Of a stretch of 64,000 nucleotides of DNA, positions 1-7,507 are shown one piece after another. Position 1 is the stretch's first letter; each line of letters opens with the position of its first letter. The stretch is from CAYOBW01 sp964402115 (lineage in GTDB: Bacteria; Verrucomicrobiota; Kiritimatiellia; UBA8416; CAYOBW01), in contig CAYOBW010000003.1 of assembly GCA_964402115.1 (NCBI GenBank), positions 28,209 through 92,208 on the forward strand, in the 5' to 3' direction. The notes beneath the pieces are model-generated. The model was given only the letters and a program-made list of their open reading frames with translations. It searched no databases and was not told the DNA's origin. Position numbers and translations under genes: made by a program.

Positions 1-1
1 G

Positions 2-1939
2 TGGATCGAGCAACCGCCCATGGCAAGCGTCAGCGGCTACCGGCGCTGGCTGGACCTCGACACGGCCACGTGCGTATCCGAGTTCAGCAGCGGCGGCGTG
101 CGCTTCACGCGCGAGGCCTTCGCCTCCCACCCCGCCCGCGCCATCGTCACGCGTCTGCGGGCCGACCGGCCGGGCCAGGTGCAGTGCTTCGTGCGGCTCT
201 CCTCCGCCCACCGCGGCGCCGCGACCACCGTCGAGGGCCAGGACCGCGTCGTGCTGCGCGGCGAGGTGGAGTCGGGCGGCATCCGGTTCCAGGCCGTCGC
301 CAGGATCGAAGCGCAAGGCGGCACGCTGAAGGCGGAGGAAGACGGGATTCGCATCGAGGACGCCGACGAAGTCGTGGTGCGACTCGTGGCCGGCACGAGC
401 TTCAAGAACTGGCTGGACATCTCCGGCGATCCCGCGGCCGCGTCCGACGGGCTGCTGGAGGCGGCGTCTGCGCGCACGTACGATGCGCTGCGGACAGCGC
501 ATCTCACCGATCACCAGGCGCTGTTCCAGCGCGTGGCGCTCGACCTCGGGCGCACGGACGCGGCGAAACGGCCCACCGACGAACGCATCGCCGGGTTCCG
601 CGCCGGCAACGACCCGCACCTGGCAGCCCTGACCTTCCAGTACGGACGCTACCTCCTGATCGGCAGCAGCCGCGCGGGCGGCCAGCCGGCGAACCTCCAG
701 GGCATCTGGAACGACCTGCTGCGTCCGCCCTGGGACAGCAAGTACACGTGCAACATCAACACGGAGATGAACTACTGGCCGGCGTTGCCGGCCAATCTGG
801 CCGAGTGCCAGGCGGCGCTCTTCGACGCGCTGGACGACCTTGTCGTCTCGGGCCGCCGCACGGCGAAGGAGCACTACGGCGCGCGCGGATGGGTCGTGCA
901 CCACAACTTCGACCTCTGGCGCGGCAGCGCGCCGATCAACGCGGCCAACCACGGCATCTGGGTCACCGGCGGCGCATGGATGACAACGCAGCTCTGGGAG
1001 CACTACCAGTTCACGCAGGACCGCGAGTTCCTGCGCAAGCGCGCCTACCCGGTCATGCGGGAGGCGGCGCTCTTCTTCACCGACTTCCTGGTTGAAGACC
1101 CGCTCACCGGCTGGCTCGTCAGCGGACCGTCGAACTCGCCCGAGCAGGGCGGCCTGGTGATGGGGCCGACAATGGACCACCAGATCATCCGCGTGCTGTT
1201 CAGGGCCTGCATCGAGGCCGCGCGCGTCCTCGACACGGACGCGGCTTTCGCCGCGCAGCTCGGCAAGCTGCTACCGCGCATCGCCCCGAACCAGGTCGGC
1301 CGGCACAACCAGCTCCAGGAGTGGGTCGAGGACAAGGACGACCCTGGCAACACGCACCGCCACGTGTCGCATCTCTGGGGCGCCTACCCGGGCGACGACA
1401 TCACGTGGCGCGATCCGAAGCTGCACCAGGCGGCGCGCCAGTCCCTGCTCTACCGGGGGGATGCCGCCACAGGCTGGTCCATGGGCTGGAAGATCAATCT
1501 CTGGGCGCGGTTCCTCGACGGCGACCACGCCATGCTCATCGTCGGCAACCTGCTTGAGCCGATCGGCAAGGGCAAGGGCGGCATGTATCCGAACCTGTTC
1601 GACGCGCATCCGCCGTTCCAGATCGACGGCAACTTCGGCGCGGCGGCCGGCATCGCGGAGATGCTCCTGCAGAGCCACGTTCGCGAGACTGACGGCACGT
1701 TTGTTGTGCACCTGTTGCCGGCCCTCCCGTCGGTTTGGCCCGCGGGGAGTGTGCGGGGTCTGCGCGCCCGCGGCGGACACGAGGTGGACCTGGCATGGCA
1801 AGGCGGCCAGCTGACGGAGGCCACGCTGCGTCCCTCCGTGACGGGTCGCGCATCCGTGCGGCTCGGCGAACGGACGGTGACGCTGGAAACGACGGCGAAC
1901 CGCCCGCTCAAACTGGGACCAGACCTCACGTCACGCTGA
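2..1939 (+). CDS. GH95 family alpha-L-fucosidase, C-terminal part (5' end outside window)
   Basis: The reading frame is open from the window edge, so the N-terminus is missing and about 645 residues are seen; complete family members are usually near 750-800. The visible part covers the end of the N-terminal beta domain (a YRRWLDLDTA stretch), the (alpha/alpha)6 barrel and the C-terminal beta domain. Family catalytic landmarks are present: the CNINTEMNYWP stretch near 749-783 with the paired Asn residues, the SNSPEQ stretch near 1130-1147 with the putative acid Glu, and the FQIDGNFG stretch near 1618-1641 with the Asp expected to help activate water. GH95 enzymes are inverting hydrolases that release terminal fucose from glycans. 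No signal peptide can be judged because the start is absent. The gene converges on the next one. Family assignment is firm; the exact linkage cleaved cannot be told. Confidence 0.93.
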   Translation, partial: WIEQPPMASVSGYRRWLDLDTATCVSEFSSGGVRFTREAFASHPARAIVTRLRADRPGQVQCFVRLSSAHRGAATTVEGQDRVVLRGEVESGGIRFQAVARIEAQGGTLKAEEDGIRIEDADEVVVRLVAGTSFKNWLDISGDPAAASDGLLEAASARTYDALRTAHLTDHQALFQRVALDLGRTDAAKRPTDERIAGFRAGNDPHLAALTFQYGRYLLIGSSRAGGQPANLQGIWNDLLRPPWDSKYTCNINTEMNYWPALPANLAECQAALFDALDDLVVSGRRTAKEHYGARGWVVHHNFDLWRGSAPINAANHGIWVTGGAWMTTQLWEHYQFTQDREFLRKRAYPVMREAALFFTDFLVEDPLTGWLVSGPSNSPEQGGLVMGPTMDHQIIRVLFRACIEAARVLDTDAAFAAQLGKLLPRIAPNQVGRHNQLQEWVEDKDDPGNTHRHVSHLWGAYPGDDITWRDPKLHQAARQSLLYRGDAATGWSMGWKINLWARFLDGDHAMLIVGNLLEPIGKGKGGMYPNLFDAHPPFQIDGNFGAAAGIAEMLLQSHVRETDGTFVVHLLPALPSVWPAGSVRGLRARGGHEVDLAWQGGQLTEATLRPSVTGRASVRLGERTVTLETTANRPLKLGPDLTSR

Positions 1940-2028
1940 GCGCGTGGGCTGCCCTGGAACGGACCGGCGCCGCGGGGCTCGCACGCCGACCCCCATCCGC
2001 CGTTGCCGCTTGCGGCAGCCCCTTGGCA

Positions 2029-2700
2029 TCAAGGCGAGCGCTTCGGCACAATCCGCAGCGTGCCGTCACGCACGACAACGGTCTCGATCTTCGCCAGGAA
2101 CCGGGCCGTTTCCGGCTCTTCGGCGGCCTTTTCGGCCAGGTTCTCATTGCGGACGGCGTGCATGATCGTCTCGGGCAGGGCCTTGCCGCGCACCTCCACG
2201 GCGTCCATAAACACATTCAGCCGGCCGGCCGTCAGGTCCACACGAAACACGGCGGAACCGTTCAGGTAGCGATCCTTGAAAGGCGCCGGAGCCTGCTTGA
2301 GCGCCATGCTGACCTGCCCGCGGAGTTTGTCGCCCTCGAGATCGACGCGGACGGCGCCCCCCTGGCCCGCCCAACCGGGGTTCCGGCCAAGCAGGATATT
2401 GATATCGCGAGCGGTCAGGACCAGATCGGACGCGGCACGCTCCTGCCGCAGCTCCTCGCCGAAGGCCTTGACGCGCGCAACCAGGGCCGCGGCCTCAGCC
2501 TGCGGCGCCTCTGTCACGGGTAACGCCCGGGGCGCGGGATCCGTGTACTGCGTCACCGCGTTGGCGATGAAGCCCTTGACCCCGCGATAGGCTAGAAAGC
2601 TGCCGACCGCAGCCAGCAGCAGCACGGAGAGGCAACCGATGGCCAGGGCCTTCCCGCAACCACAACCGCTCTTCCTGACCGGCTGAACGACTTCGCCCAT
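2029..2700 (-). CDS. Membrane-anchored protein of unknown function
   Basis: This encodes a 223-residue protein. I chose the ATG at 2700 because an AGGAGG sits 8 bases upstream; an in-frame upstream extension (to about 2832) has no ribosome site and would overlap the divergent transporter. The first 15 residues are polar with a CGCGK cluster. They are followed by one hydrophobic segment (about residues 18-40) and a soluble remainder of roughly 180 residues, predicted outside the cytoplasm. A run reading LTARDINILL near the middle resembles the segment seen in many single-pass envelope proteins of unknown function. I do not recognise the family and assign no function. It is convergent with the fucosidase and divergent from the MFS gene. 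Confidence 0.75.
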   Translation of the reverse strand: MGEVVQPVRKSGCGCGKALAIGCLSVLLLAAVGSFLAYRGVKGFIANAVTQYTDPAPRALPVTEAPQAEAAALVARVKAFGEELRQERAASDLVLTARDINILLGRNPGWAGQGGAVRVDLEGDKLRGQVSMALKQAPAPFKDRYLNGSAVFRVDLTAGRLNVFMDAVEVRGKALPETIMHAVRNENLAEKAAEEPETARFLAKIETVVVRDGTLRIVPKRSP

Positions 2701-2708
2701 CTTCTTAT

Positions 2709-2714
2709 CCTCCT
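2709..2714 (-). promoter_or_regulatory. Ribosome binding site for the 2029-2700 gene
   Basis: A perfect AGGAGG on the minus strand lies 8 bases before the ATG at 2700. It decides the start in favour of the shorter protein. Confidence 0.75.
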
Positions 2715-2803
2715 GCCCTTTTGACGCACTGTAGCAGGCCAGACCGTGCGCGTCCAACCGAGACAACGGGTTGACGGCTGTGGTATGGTCCTGGCCTGTT
2801 GCT

Positions 2804-4153
2804 ATGAGCGAACCGACACCAACCGCAAACACCCCTTACGGCGTCTGGCAGAGCCGGGAGTACCGGCTGTTCTCAGCCGGATGGATGGCCCTGATCCTGG
2901 CCGGCCAGATCGAGTTGATAGCCGTGGGCATGCACGTCTATGCCCAGACGGGCAACGCGCTGGCCCTCGGCTGGCTGGGCCTGACCCGTGCCTTGCCGGT
3001 CATCCTGCTGGCGCTCGCGGGCGGACAGCTGGCGGACCGTTACAGCCGACAGAAGGTGCTGACCGTCACGCTTTCGATTGGAGTTCTCGCCACCGCCGGC
3101 CTGCTGGCAGCGGCCTGGTGCGGGGCGTCGATCAGGTGGTTCTACGCGTTTCTGCTCCTCGCCGGGATCGGACAGGCACTCGGCTCACCGGCCCGGGCCG
3201 CCATCCTGCCTCAACTGGTTCCGACTCACCTCTTCAGCCACGCGGTGGCGTGGAACTCCAGCCTGTTCCAGGTCGGCACCATGATCGGACCAGCACTCGG
3301 CGGCTTGCTGATGGGACGCAACGATAACACCCCGCCTGCCCTGGCCCTTGCCTGCGCGTGCCGGCTGGGCGCCCTGGCCTTCATCGCCGTGATCCGCCTG
3401 CCGCACACCGGGAACAGGCCGGCGGTCAACTCGCTGGCCGATCTGCTGGCAGGCATACGCTTTGTGGCCAATTCCAGGCTCATCCTGGCCACGATCACGC
3501 TCGACCTGTTTGCCGTGCTGGTCGGTGGAGCGGTCTACCTCCTGCCGCTGTACGCGCGGGATATCCTGCACGTCGGCGGCGTGGGGCTGGGCCTGTTGCG
3601 CTCGGCGGAAGCCGTGGGCGCGATCCTGATGGCCATGCTCATCGCGCACCGGCCACCTCTGCGCAGGGCGGGAAACGCCATGCTCTGGGCGGTGGCGGGT
3701 TTCGGTGCTTCAACCGTGTTGTTCGGCCTGTCGCAGTGGTTCTGGTTGTCCATGCTCGCCATGTTCCTGATCGGGGCTACGGACAACATCAGCGTCATCG
3801 TACGCCACACGCTCGTGCAGGTGCTGACGCCGGACGCCATGCGCGGGCGGGTCTCGGCCGTAAACAACGTCTTCATCGTGGCGTCGAACGACCTGGGAGG
3901 CTTCGAATCGGGCGTCAGCGCACGGCTGTTCGAGGCCGCGGCAGCCGGGTTGGGGGTCGCCGCTCCGGGCCTGTCCGCGCGCGTGGCGGGCGCCATGGGG
4001 TCGGTGGTATTCGGAGGGATCGGAGCCATCCTGGCGGTGGCGGGCTGCGCCCGGCGCTGGCCGGAACTCCTCACCCTCGGTTCGCTTCGGGACATCCAAC
4101 CCGCCGAACCGGCGGCGCCGACGCCCCCGCGAGAACGACCGGACTTGGCGTAA
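2804..4153 (+). CDS. MFS transporter (EntS-like / MFS_3 type exporter)
   Basis: This is a 449-residue integral membrane protein with about 12 hydrophobic segments. Between the second and third segments is GGQLADRYSRQKVL, the MFS loop 2-3 signature (G-x-x-x-D-R-x-x-R). Length and the N-terminal SREYRLFSAGWM-like opening fit the EntS-like branch of drug and siderophore exporters. The substrate cannot be read from sequence. I prefer the ATG at 2804 (MSEPTPT), which gives a short polar N-terminus before the first helix; a TTG at 2771 in the same frame would add 11 residues with no better ribosome site. The last 35 residues are proline-rich and cytoplasmic. The gene stands alone: it is divergent from the small membrane protein and convergent with the haem protein. 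Confidence 0.85.
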   Translation: MSEPTPTANTPYGVWQSREYRLFSAGWMALILAGQIELIAVGMHVYAQTGNALALGWLGLTRALPVILLALAGGQLADRYSRQKVLTVTLSIGVLATAGLLAAAWCGASIRWFYAFLLLAGIGQALGSPARAAILPQLVPTHLFSHAVAWNSSLFQVGTMIGPALGGLLMGRNDNTPPALALACACRLGALAFIAVIRLPHTGNRPAVNSLADLLAGIRFVANSRLILATITLDLFAVLVGGAVYLLPLYARDILHVGGVGLGLLRSAEAVGAILMAMLIAHRPPLRRAGNAMLWAVAGFGASTVLFGLSQWFWLSMLAMFLIGATDNISVIVRHTLVQVLTPDAMRGRVSAVNNVFIVASNDLGGFESGVSARLFEAAAAGLGVAAPGLSARVAGAMGSVVFGGIGAILAVAGCARRWPELLTLGSLRDIQPAEPAAPTPPRERPDLA

Positions 4154-4212
4154 GCTCTTTGCGAGCATTGACCTGCAGCCTGAACCCCTGCAGTCTACAA
4201 CCCTTTCCAGGT

Positions 4213-7017
4213 TCACTGCGCGTCGCGACAGACTGTCTGGTCAGGTCGGGCGCCGGGCATGTCGTCGCGCGGACGCGCCTGCAATTGCGCAGTCACCGGC
4301 TCGAAGGTCCGCAGCAGGGCCTGATAGTCGGGATCGCTGGTGTCGGCAAAAACCGCCCTGCCGCAGGCTTCCGTGCCGCCGGCGGCCTTGGCGAGAGGCG
4401 CCAGCAGGAAGCGGTTCAGGCCGGGATTGGTGATGCGTGTCCACACCTCGCGTGGCACGGCCCCGCCGGCATGACACTCCGCGCAGCGGCGCTGGGCGAC
4501 GGCGCGCAGCGTGGCGTCCAGCTCGGCCGGGTAAAGCCGTCGGCAGCCGGTCGTGCCGGGGTAGGCGGTCTCGCTCGTGCCGTAGTACGGCACGTTCAGG
4601 TCGATCCACTGCAGCACGCGCCGGCGCTCGGCGGCGGCGAGTTGCACGCGGGGGCGGCCGGCGGCGTCGGGATGGCCGCCGACGACGATATCGGCCAGCT
4701 TGCTGCGCGGGGAGCCCCAGGCGCCGGGGGTGATTTCGAGGATGTTGGCCTCCATGCCGTTGTACGTGGGGATCCAGCTCACGTACGGGCTGTCCCACTC
4801 GCCTTCGCCGATGCGGCGACGACCGCGCGCCAGCGTTTCGTACGACACGTTGAAGAAATCGGTCTTGTCGCCGCCCAGGTCGACGCGGTTCGGGGACTGG
4901 TGGCAGCGCACGCAGTGCCGGTCGAGCACAGGCTGCACGACCGCCGCGTAGTCGAAGCCAATGCCCTGTCCCCAGTCGGGCGGGCGCAGTTCGCAAACGG
5001 GCTGCCGCGGCGCCCGCGGACGGCCGGCGAGGGCTACGCCCTGGCGCGATTCGTGACAACCGAGGCAGCCCTGCTGCTCGCCCGGCATGAAGTGCGTGAA
5101 GGTCCGCATCCGCTGTACGGCACGTCCCTGGGCATCGAGCGCCATGAAGTAGAGCGGCACACCGGCCGGCACGCGGAAGCAGGCGGAGCCGTCCTCGGCC
5201 ACGGGGGCATAGCCCCAGACCAGCTTGCCGGCATAGGTCGCCCCGCAGGAGATCACGGGGAACTGGAACCCGAACGCGCGCCGGTTCAGGTCCGCGCGCA
5301 CGGGTTTGGCCATCTCCTGCACGACGGCGATCTCCGCGACGGCCCCACGCGGCACGTGCGGCGCCAGGCCGCGGTAGACATCCTGCAGGAAGACCGTGGC
5401 CCAGCCAACCGTCCCCGTCGGCGCCGGCAGGGCGGAGGGGATCACCGTCGGAGGCAGCGGCCGGGGCGCAAGCGGCTGGGGATTGTGGAAGCCCACTCCG
5501 TCACGCGGCGCCAGCACCTCCACCTCCTGCGTCGCGTCGTAATCGCGCAGGAGAATGGTCCCGCCGCGGGAGACCAGGTAGTAGGGCGGCGCCAGCGGAT
5601 ACGGCCCCGCGTAAGGTCCGCGCACGTGGTTGCCTGAACCCTGTTCCACGCGGCCGATGTCCACCTCCGGCGTTAAGTTCCGGATGGCAGCCTGGGCGTT
5701 CATGCCGTACGCACGGTCGATTAGCCCCACAGCGCCGCTCGCCGGGCCGTTGTGCGCCGTCAGCGTGCAGAGCACGCACGTCGAGCCTGGAATGGCGCGG
5801 GCCTCCATGAACGTGGCGGGGCTCAGCACACGATTGCCGAAGTAGCCCGTCAATCCGGTGCCGTCAGGATTGATGGCCCACAGGCTCTGGATGGGAATCG
5901 CGGGCTTGTCGACGTACTCCCAGCGCGAATAGATGATCCGCCCGTCGTTCAGCACGCTGGGCGTGAAATCGTTGACGATATTCGCCGAGAGCCGCCGCAC
6001 GAGCGACCCATCGGCTTCCATGCGGTGCAGCAGTCCCACGGGCGAAATCCAGCAATAGGCGAACTGCGCCGAGCGGGTCGAGAGGAAGGCGATGCCGCCG
6101 TCCGGCAGCCAGCAGGCGTTGTAGTCGTGCCAGCGGCCGTCGGTCAACTGGCGGAGTCCCGTGCCGTCGGCGCCCACGGTGAAGAGGTGGTACCCGGCGT
6201 CGGCGCGCTGGCGCCAGCTGAAGAGGACGTTGGTGCCGTTGTAGGCCAGATCGGCGTCCAGGATTTGCCCCTCCCCTGCGTCCACCAGGCGCCGCAGGGC
6301 GCCCGTGTCGGGCCGGAAGGCGTACAGTCCGCCGCCGGCCCTGAACCCCTCCACGTGATAGGTGTAGACATGGGTGGACTCGATGGGGCGACGCTGAACG
6401 ACCAGCAGTTCGGTGAAACCAAGACGGCCGGCCTTGAGCTGTGCCGCCAGTTCGGCCGAAGCTCGCGGGATGCGACGCTCTTCGGGCAGGCGCCCCTCCG
6501 GCGGGATGGAAGGGAAGACCATGATTTCGGTTGCGCCGGGGTTCGGACCGCCATACGAACCGGCAAACACCAGGCGCAGCCGCTGCGCGCGCTGCGGCGC
6601 GGGCAGGGTGAGACGCTGTGGACCGTGAACCCGGTCCAGGCGACCGGTCCGTACGGGTTGTTCGGCGCCGTCGAGGTAAAGCCGGTAGTCGCGCCAGCCC
6701 TCCTCCAGGTACCAGGCCGTGCGCGCGTAGTAGACCACTTCGGCGATGGTGACAGGCGCCGGCCAGGCCAGGGAGAAGGCGGCGCCTTCACGATGGGTCT
6801 CGCCGCGCACACACCACGCCTGGTCAAGATCGGCGTGGCTGCCGGCGGCGGGAATGCGACCATCCACCGCGAAGCGTGGCAGGTAGTTATCGCTGTAGAC
6901 TGAATCCGCGCTCGCGACAGCCTGCGTGGCCAAGTTCGGCGGCAGGGCCGGCGAAACCGCCGCAGCGGTGACCAACCCGGCGATCCAACCAACCTGCATG
7001 AGCACCGCAATAAGCAT
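4213..7017 (-). CDS. Secreted three-haem protein of the HzsA middle-domain-like family, with N-terminal discoidin-like domain
   Basis: This encodes 934 residues. The start at 7017 is chosen because AGGAG lies 7 bases upstream and residues 1-23 then form a signal peptide. Residues about 30-170 resemble a discoidin (F5/8C-like) carbohydrate-binding fold. Residues about 200-540 contain PD40/WD40-like blades, for example TVGADGTGLRQLTDG at about 281-295. The C-terminal third has three c-type haem motifs: CLGCH (651-655), CVRCH (702-706) and CAECH (845-849). This blade-plus-cytochrome layout is typical of proteins annotated as hydrazine synthase alpha-subunit middle-domain-like in PVC genomes. Most of those are not hydrazine synthases, and no hydrazine synthase partners are nearby. 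A periplasmic redox or polymer-binding role is inference. Confidence 0.85.
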   Translation of the reverse strand: MLIAVLMQVGWIAGLVTAAAVSPALPPNLATQAVASADSVYSDNYLPRFAVDGRIPAAGSHADLDQAWCVRGETHREGAAFSLAWPAPVTIAEVVYYARTAWYLEEGWRDYRLYLDGAEQPVRTGRLDRVHGPQRLTLPAPQRAQRLRLVFAGSYGGPNPGATEIMVFPSIPPEGRLPEERRIPRASAELAAQLKAGRLGFTELLVVQRRPIESTHVYTYHVEGFRAGGGLYAFRPDTGALRRLVDAGEGQILDADLAYNGTNVLFSWRQRADAGYHLFTVGADGTGLRQLTDGRWHDYNACWLPDGGIAFLSTRSAQFAYCWISPVGLLHRMEADGSLVRRLSANIVNDFTPSVLNDGRIIYSRWEYVDKPAIPIQSLWAINPDGTGLTGYFGNRVLSPATFMEARAIPGSTCVLCTLTAHNGPASGAVGLIDRAYGMNAQAAIRNLTPEVDIGRVEQGSGNHVRGPYAGPYPLAPPYYLVSRGGTILLRDYDATQEVEVLAPRDGVGFHNPQPLAPRPLPPTVIPSALPAPTGTVGWATVFLQDVYRGLAPHVPRGAVAEIAVVQEMAKPVRADLNRRAFGFQFPVISCGATYAGKLVWGYAPVAEDGSACFRVPAGVPLYFMALDAQGRAVQRMRTFTHFMPGEQQGCLGCHESRQGVALAGRPRAPRQPVCELRPPDWGQGIGFDYAAVVQPVLDRHCVRCHQSPNRVDLGGDKTDFFNVSYETLARGRRRIGEGEWDSPYVSWIPTYNGMEANILEITPGAWGSPRSKLADIVVGGHPDAAGRPRVQLAAAERRRVLQWIDLNVPYYGTSETAYPGTTGCRRLYPAELDATLRAVAQRRCAECHAGGAVPREVWTRITNPGLNRFLLAPLAKAAGGTEACGRAVFADTSDPDYQALLRTFEPVTAQLQARPRDDMPGARPDQTVCRDAQ

Positions 7018-7024
7018 GACCCGT

Positions 7025-7029
7025 CTCCT
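7025..7029 (-). promoter_or_regulatory. Ribosome binding site for the haem protein
   Basis: AGGAG on the minus strand, 7 bases before the ATG at 7017. It supports that start over an in-frame extension reaching about 7110. Confidence 0.65.
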
Positions 7030-7203
7030 ATGCCCGGGTGCCTGGCGGCACCCAGCCGCGACGAAAGGCACTGGAGACAGGTTAATAGCGCCCGAAACCG
7101 GAAGTGACAAGCGAAATGCGGGATGAAGCGTAACGCCTCAGTGACGCGGAGGGGGGGGGCGATAACGGCGGGGACCGCCGTCTCCACGCCTCGTCGCCTG
7201 CCC

Positions 7204-7269
7204 ACTGGGAGCGGGGGCGTCCCGCCCCCGTAGCGAGATGGCCGGGGGCGAGACGCCCCCGCTCCCAGT
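7204..7269. repeat. 66-bp near-perfect palindrome (REP-like intergenic element)
   Basis: The left arm ACTGGGAGCGGGGGCGTC (7204-7221) is the exact reverse complement of 7252-7269. Inside it a second arm pair, CGCCCCCG (7223-7230) with CGGGGGCG (7243-7250), continues the stem after a single mismatch. This leaves a loop of about 12 bases. The whole would fold into a very stable GC hairpin. Similar GC-rich 'GGGAGC...GCTCCC' palindromes recur between genes in many bacterial genomes; only one copy of this one is in the window. Confidence 0.85.
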
Positions 7270-7507
7270 TGCCGCGAAGACAGACGACAACGAGGCGTTT
7301 ACCCTTGGATGCGTCCAAACGCGGATCGCCGAGTAGCGCGGGCCTCTCCGAGGCCCAGCGCCGCCCGGTGGCGTTGCGTGCACGGCCGGATTTCATGCAG
7401 AACCCGCCCGCGCCTTCGGAGAAGGCGGGGCTACCACCCAGACGGCCCGATCCGCCAAATCGGTGGCGCGCCAAGTCGACGCGGTGTTAGAACCCACTTC
7501 CGGCAGG

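Larger units (their letters stand above)
7018..7507. other. Non-coding, hairpin-rich intergenic region between the haem protein and the giant gene
   Basis: No credible gene lies here. The stretch holds four short perfect inverted repeats: GGGTGCC/GGCACCC (7036-7053), the large palindrome at 7204-7269 (listed separately), GGGCCTC/GAGGCCC (7340-7356) and CGCCTTC/GAAGGCG (7411-7427). The last two lie downstream of the giant gene's stop but lack a following T-run on the minus strand, so they are not textbook Rho-independent terminators. A run of nine or more G occurs at about 7150-7160. The promoter for the haem gene must lie in the left part, but I cannot point to it. Confidence 0.7.

Noticed and set aside
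2004..2017. TGCCGC/GCGGCA hairpin between the fucosidase and the next gene
   Set aside because: The loop is only two bases and no T-run follows on either strand, so it is not a convincing terminator.
2771..2803. TTG start and TTGACG box upstream of the MFS gene
   Set aside because: TTGACG has no well-placed -10, and starting at the TTG adds 11 residues without a ribosome site; the ATG at 2804 is simpler.
4213..7017. True hydrazine synthase subunit
   Set aside because: Similarity is to the generic blade-cytochrome layout; other hydrazine synthase and anammox genes are absent from the window.
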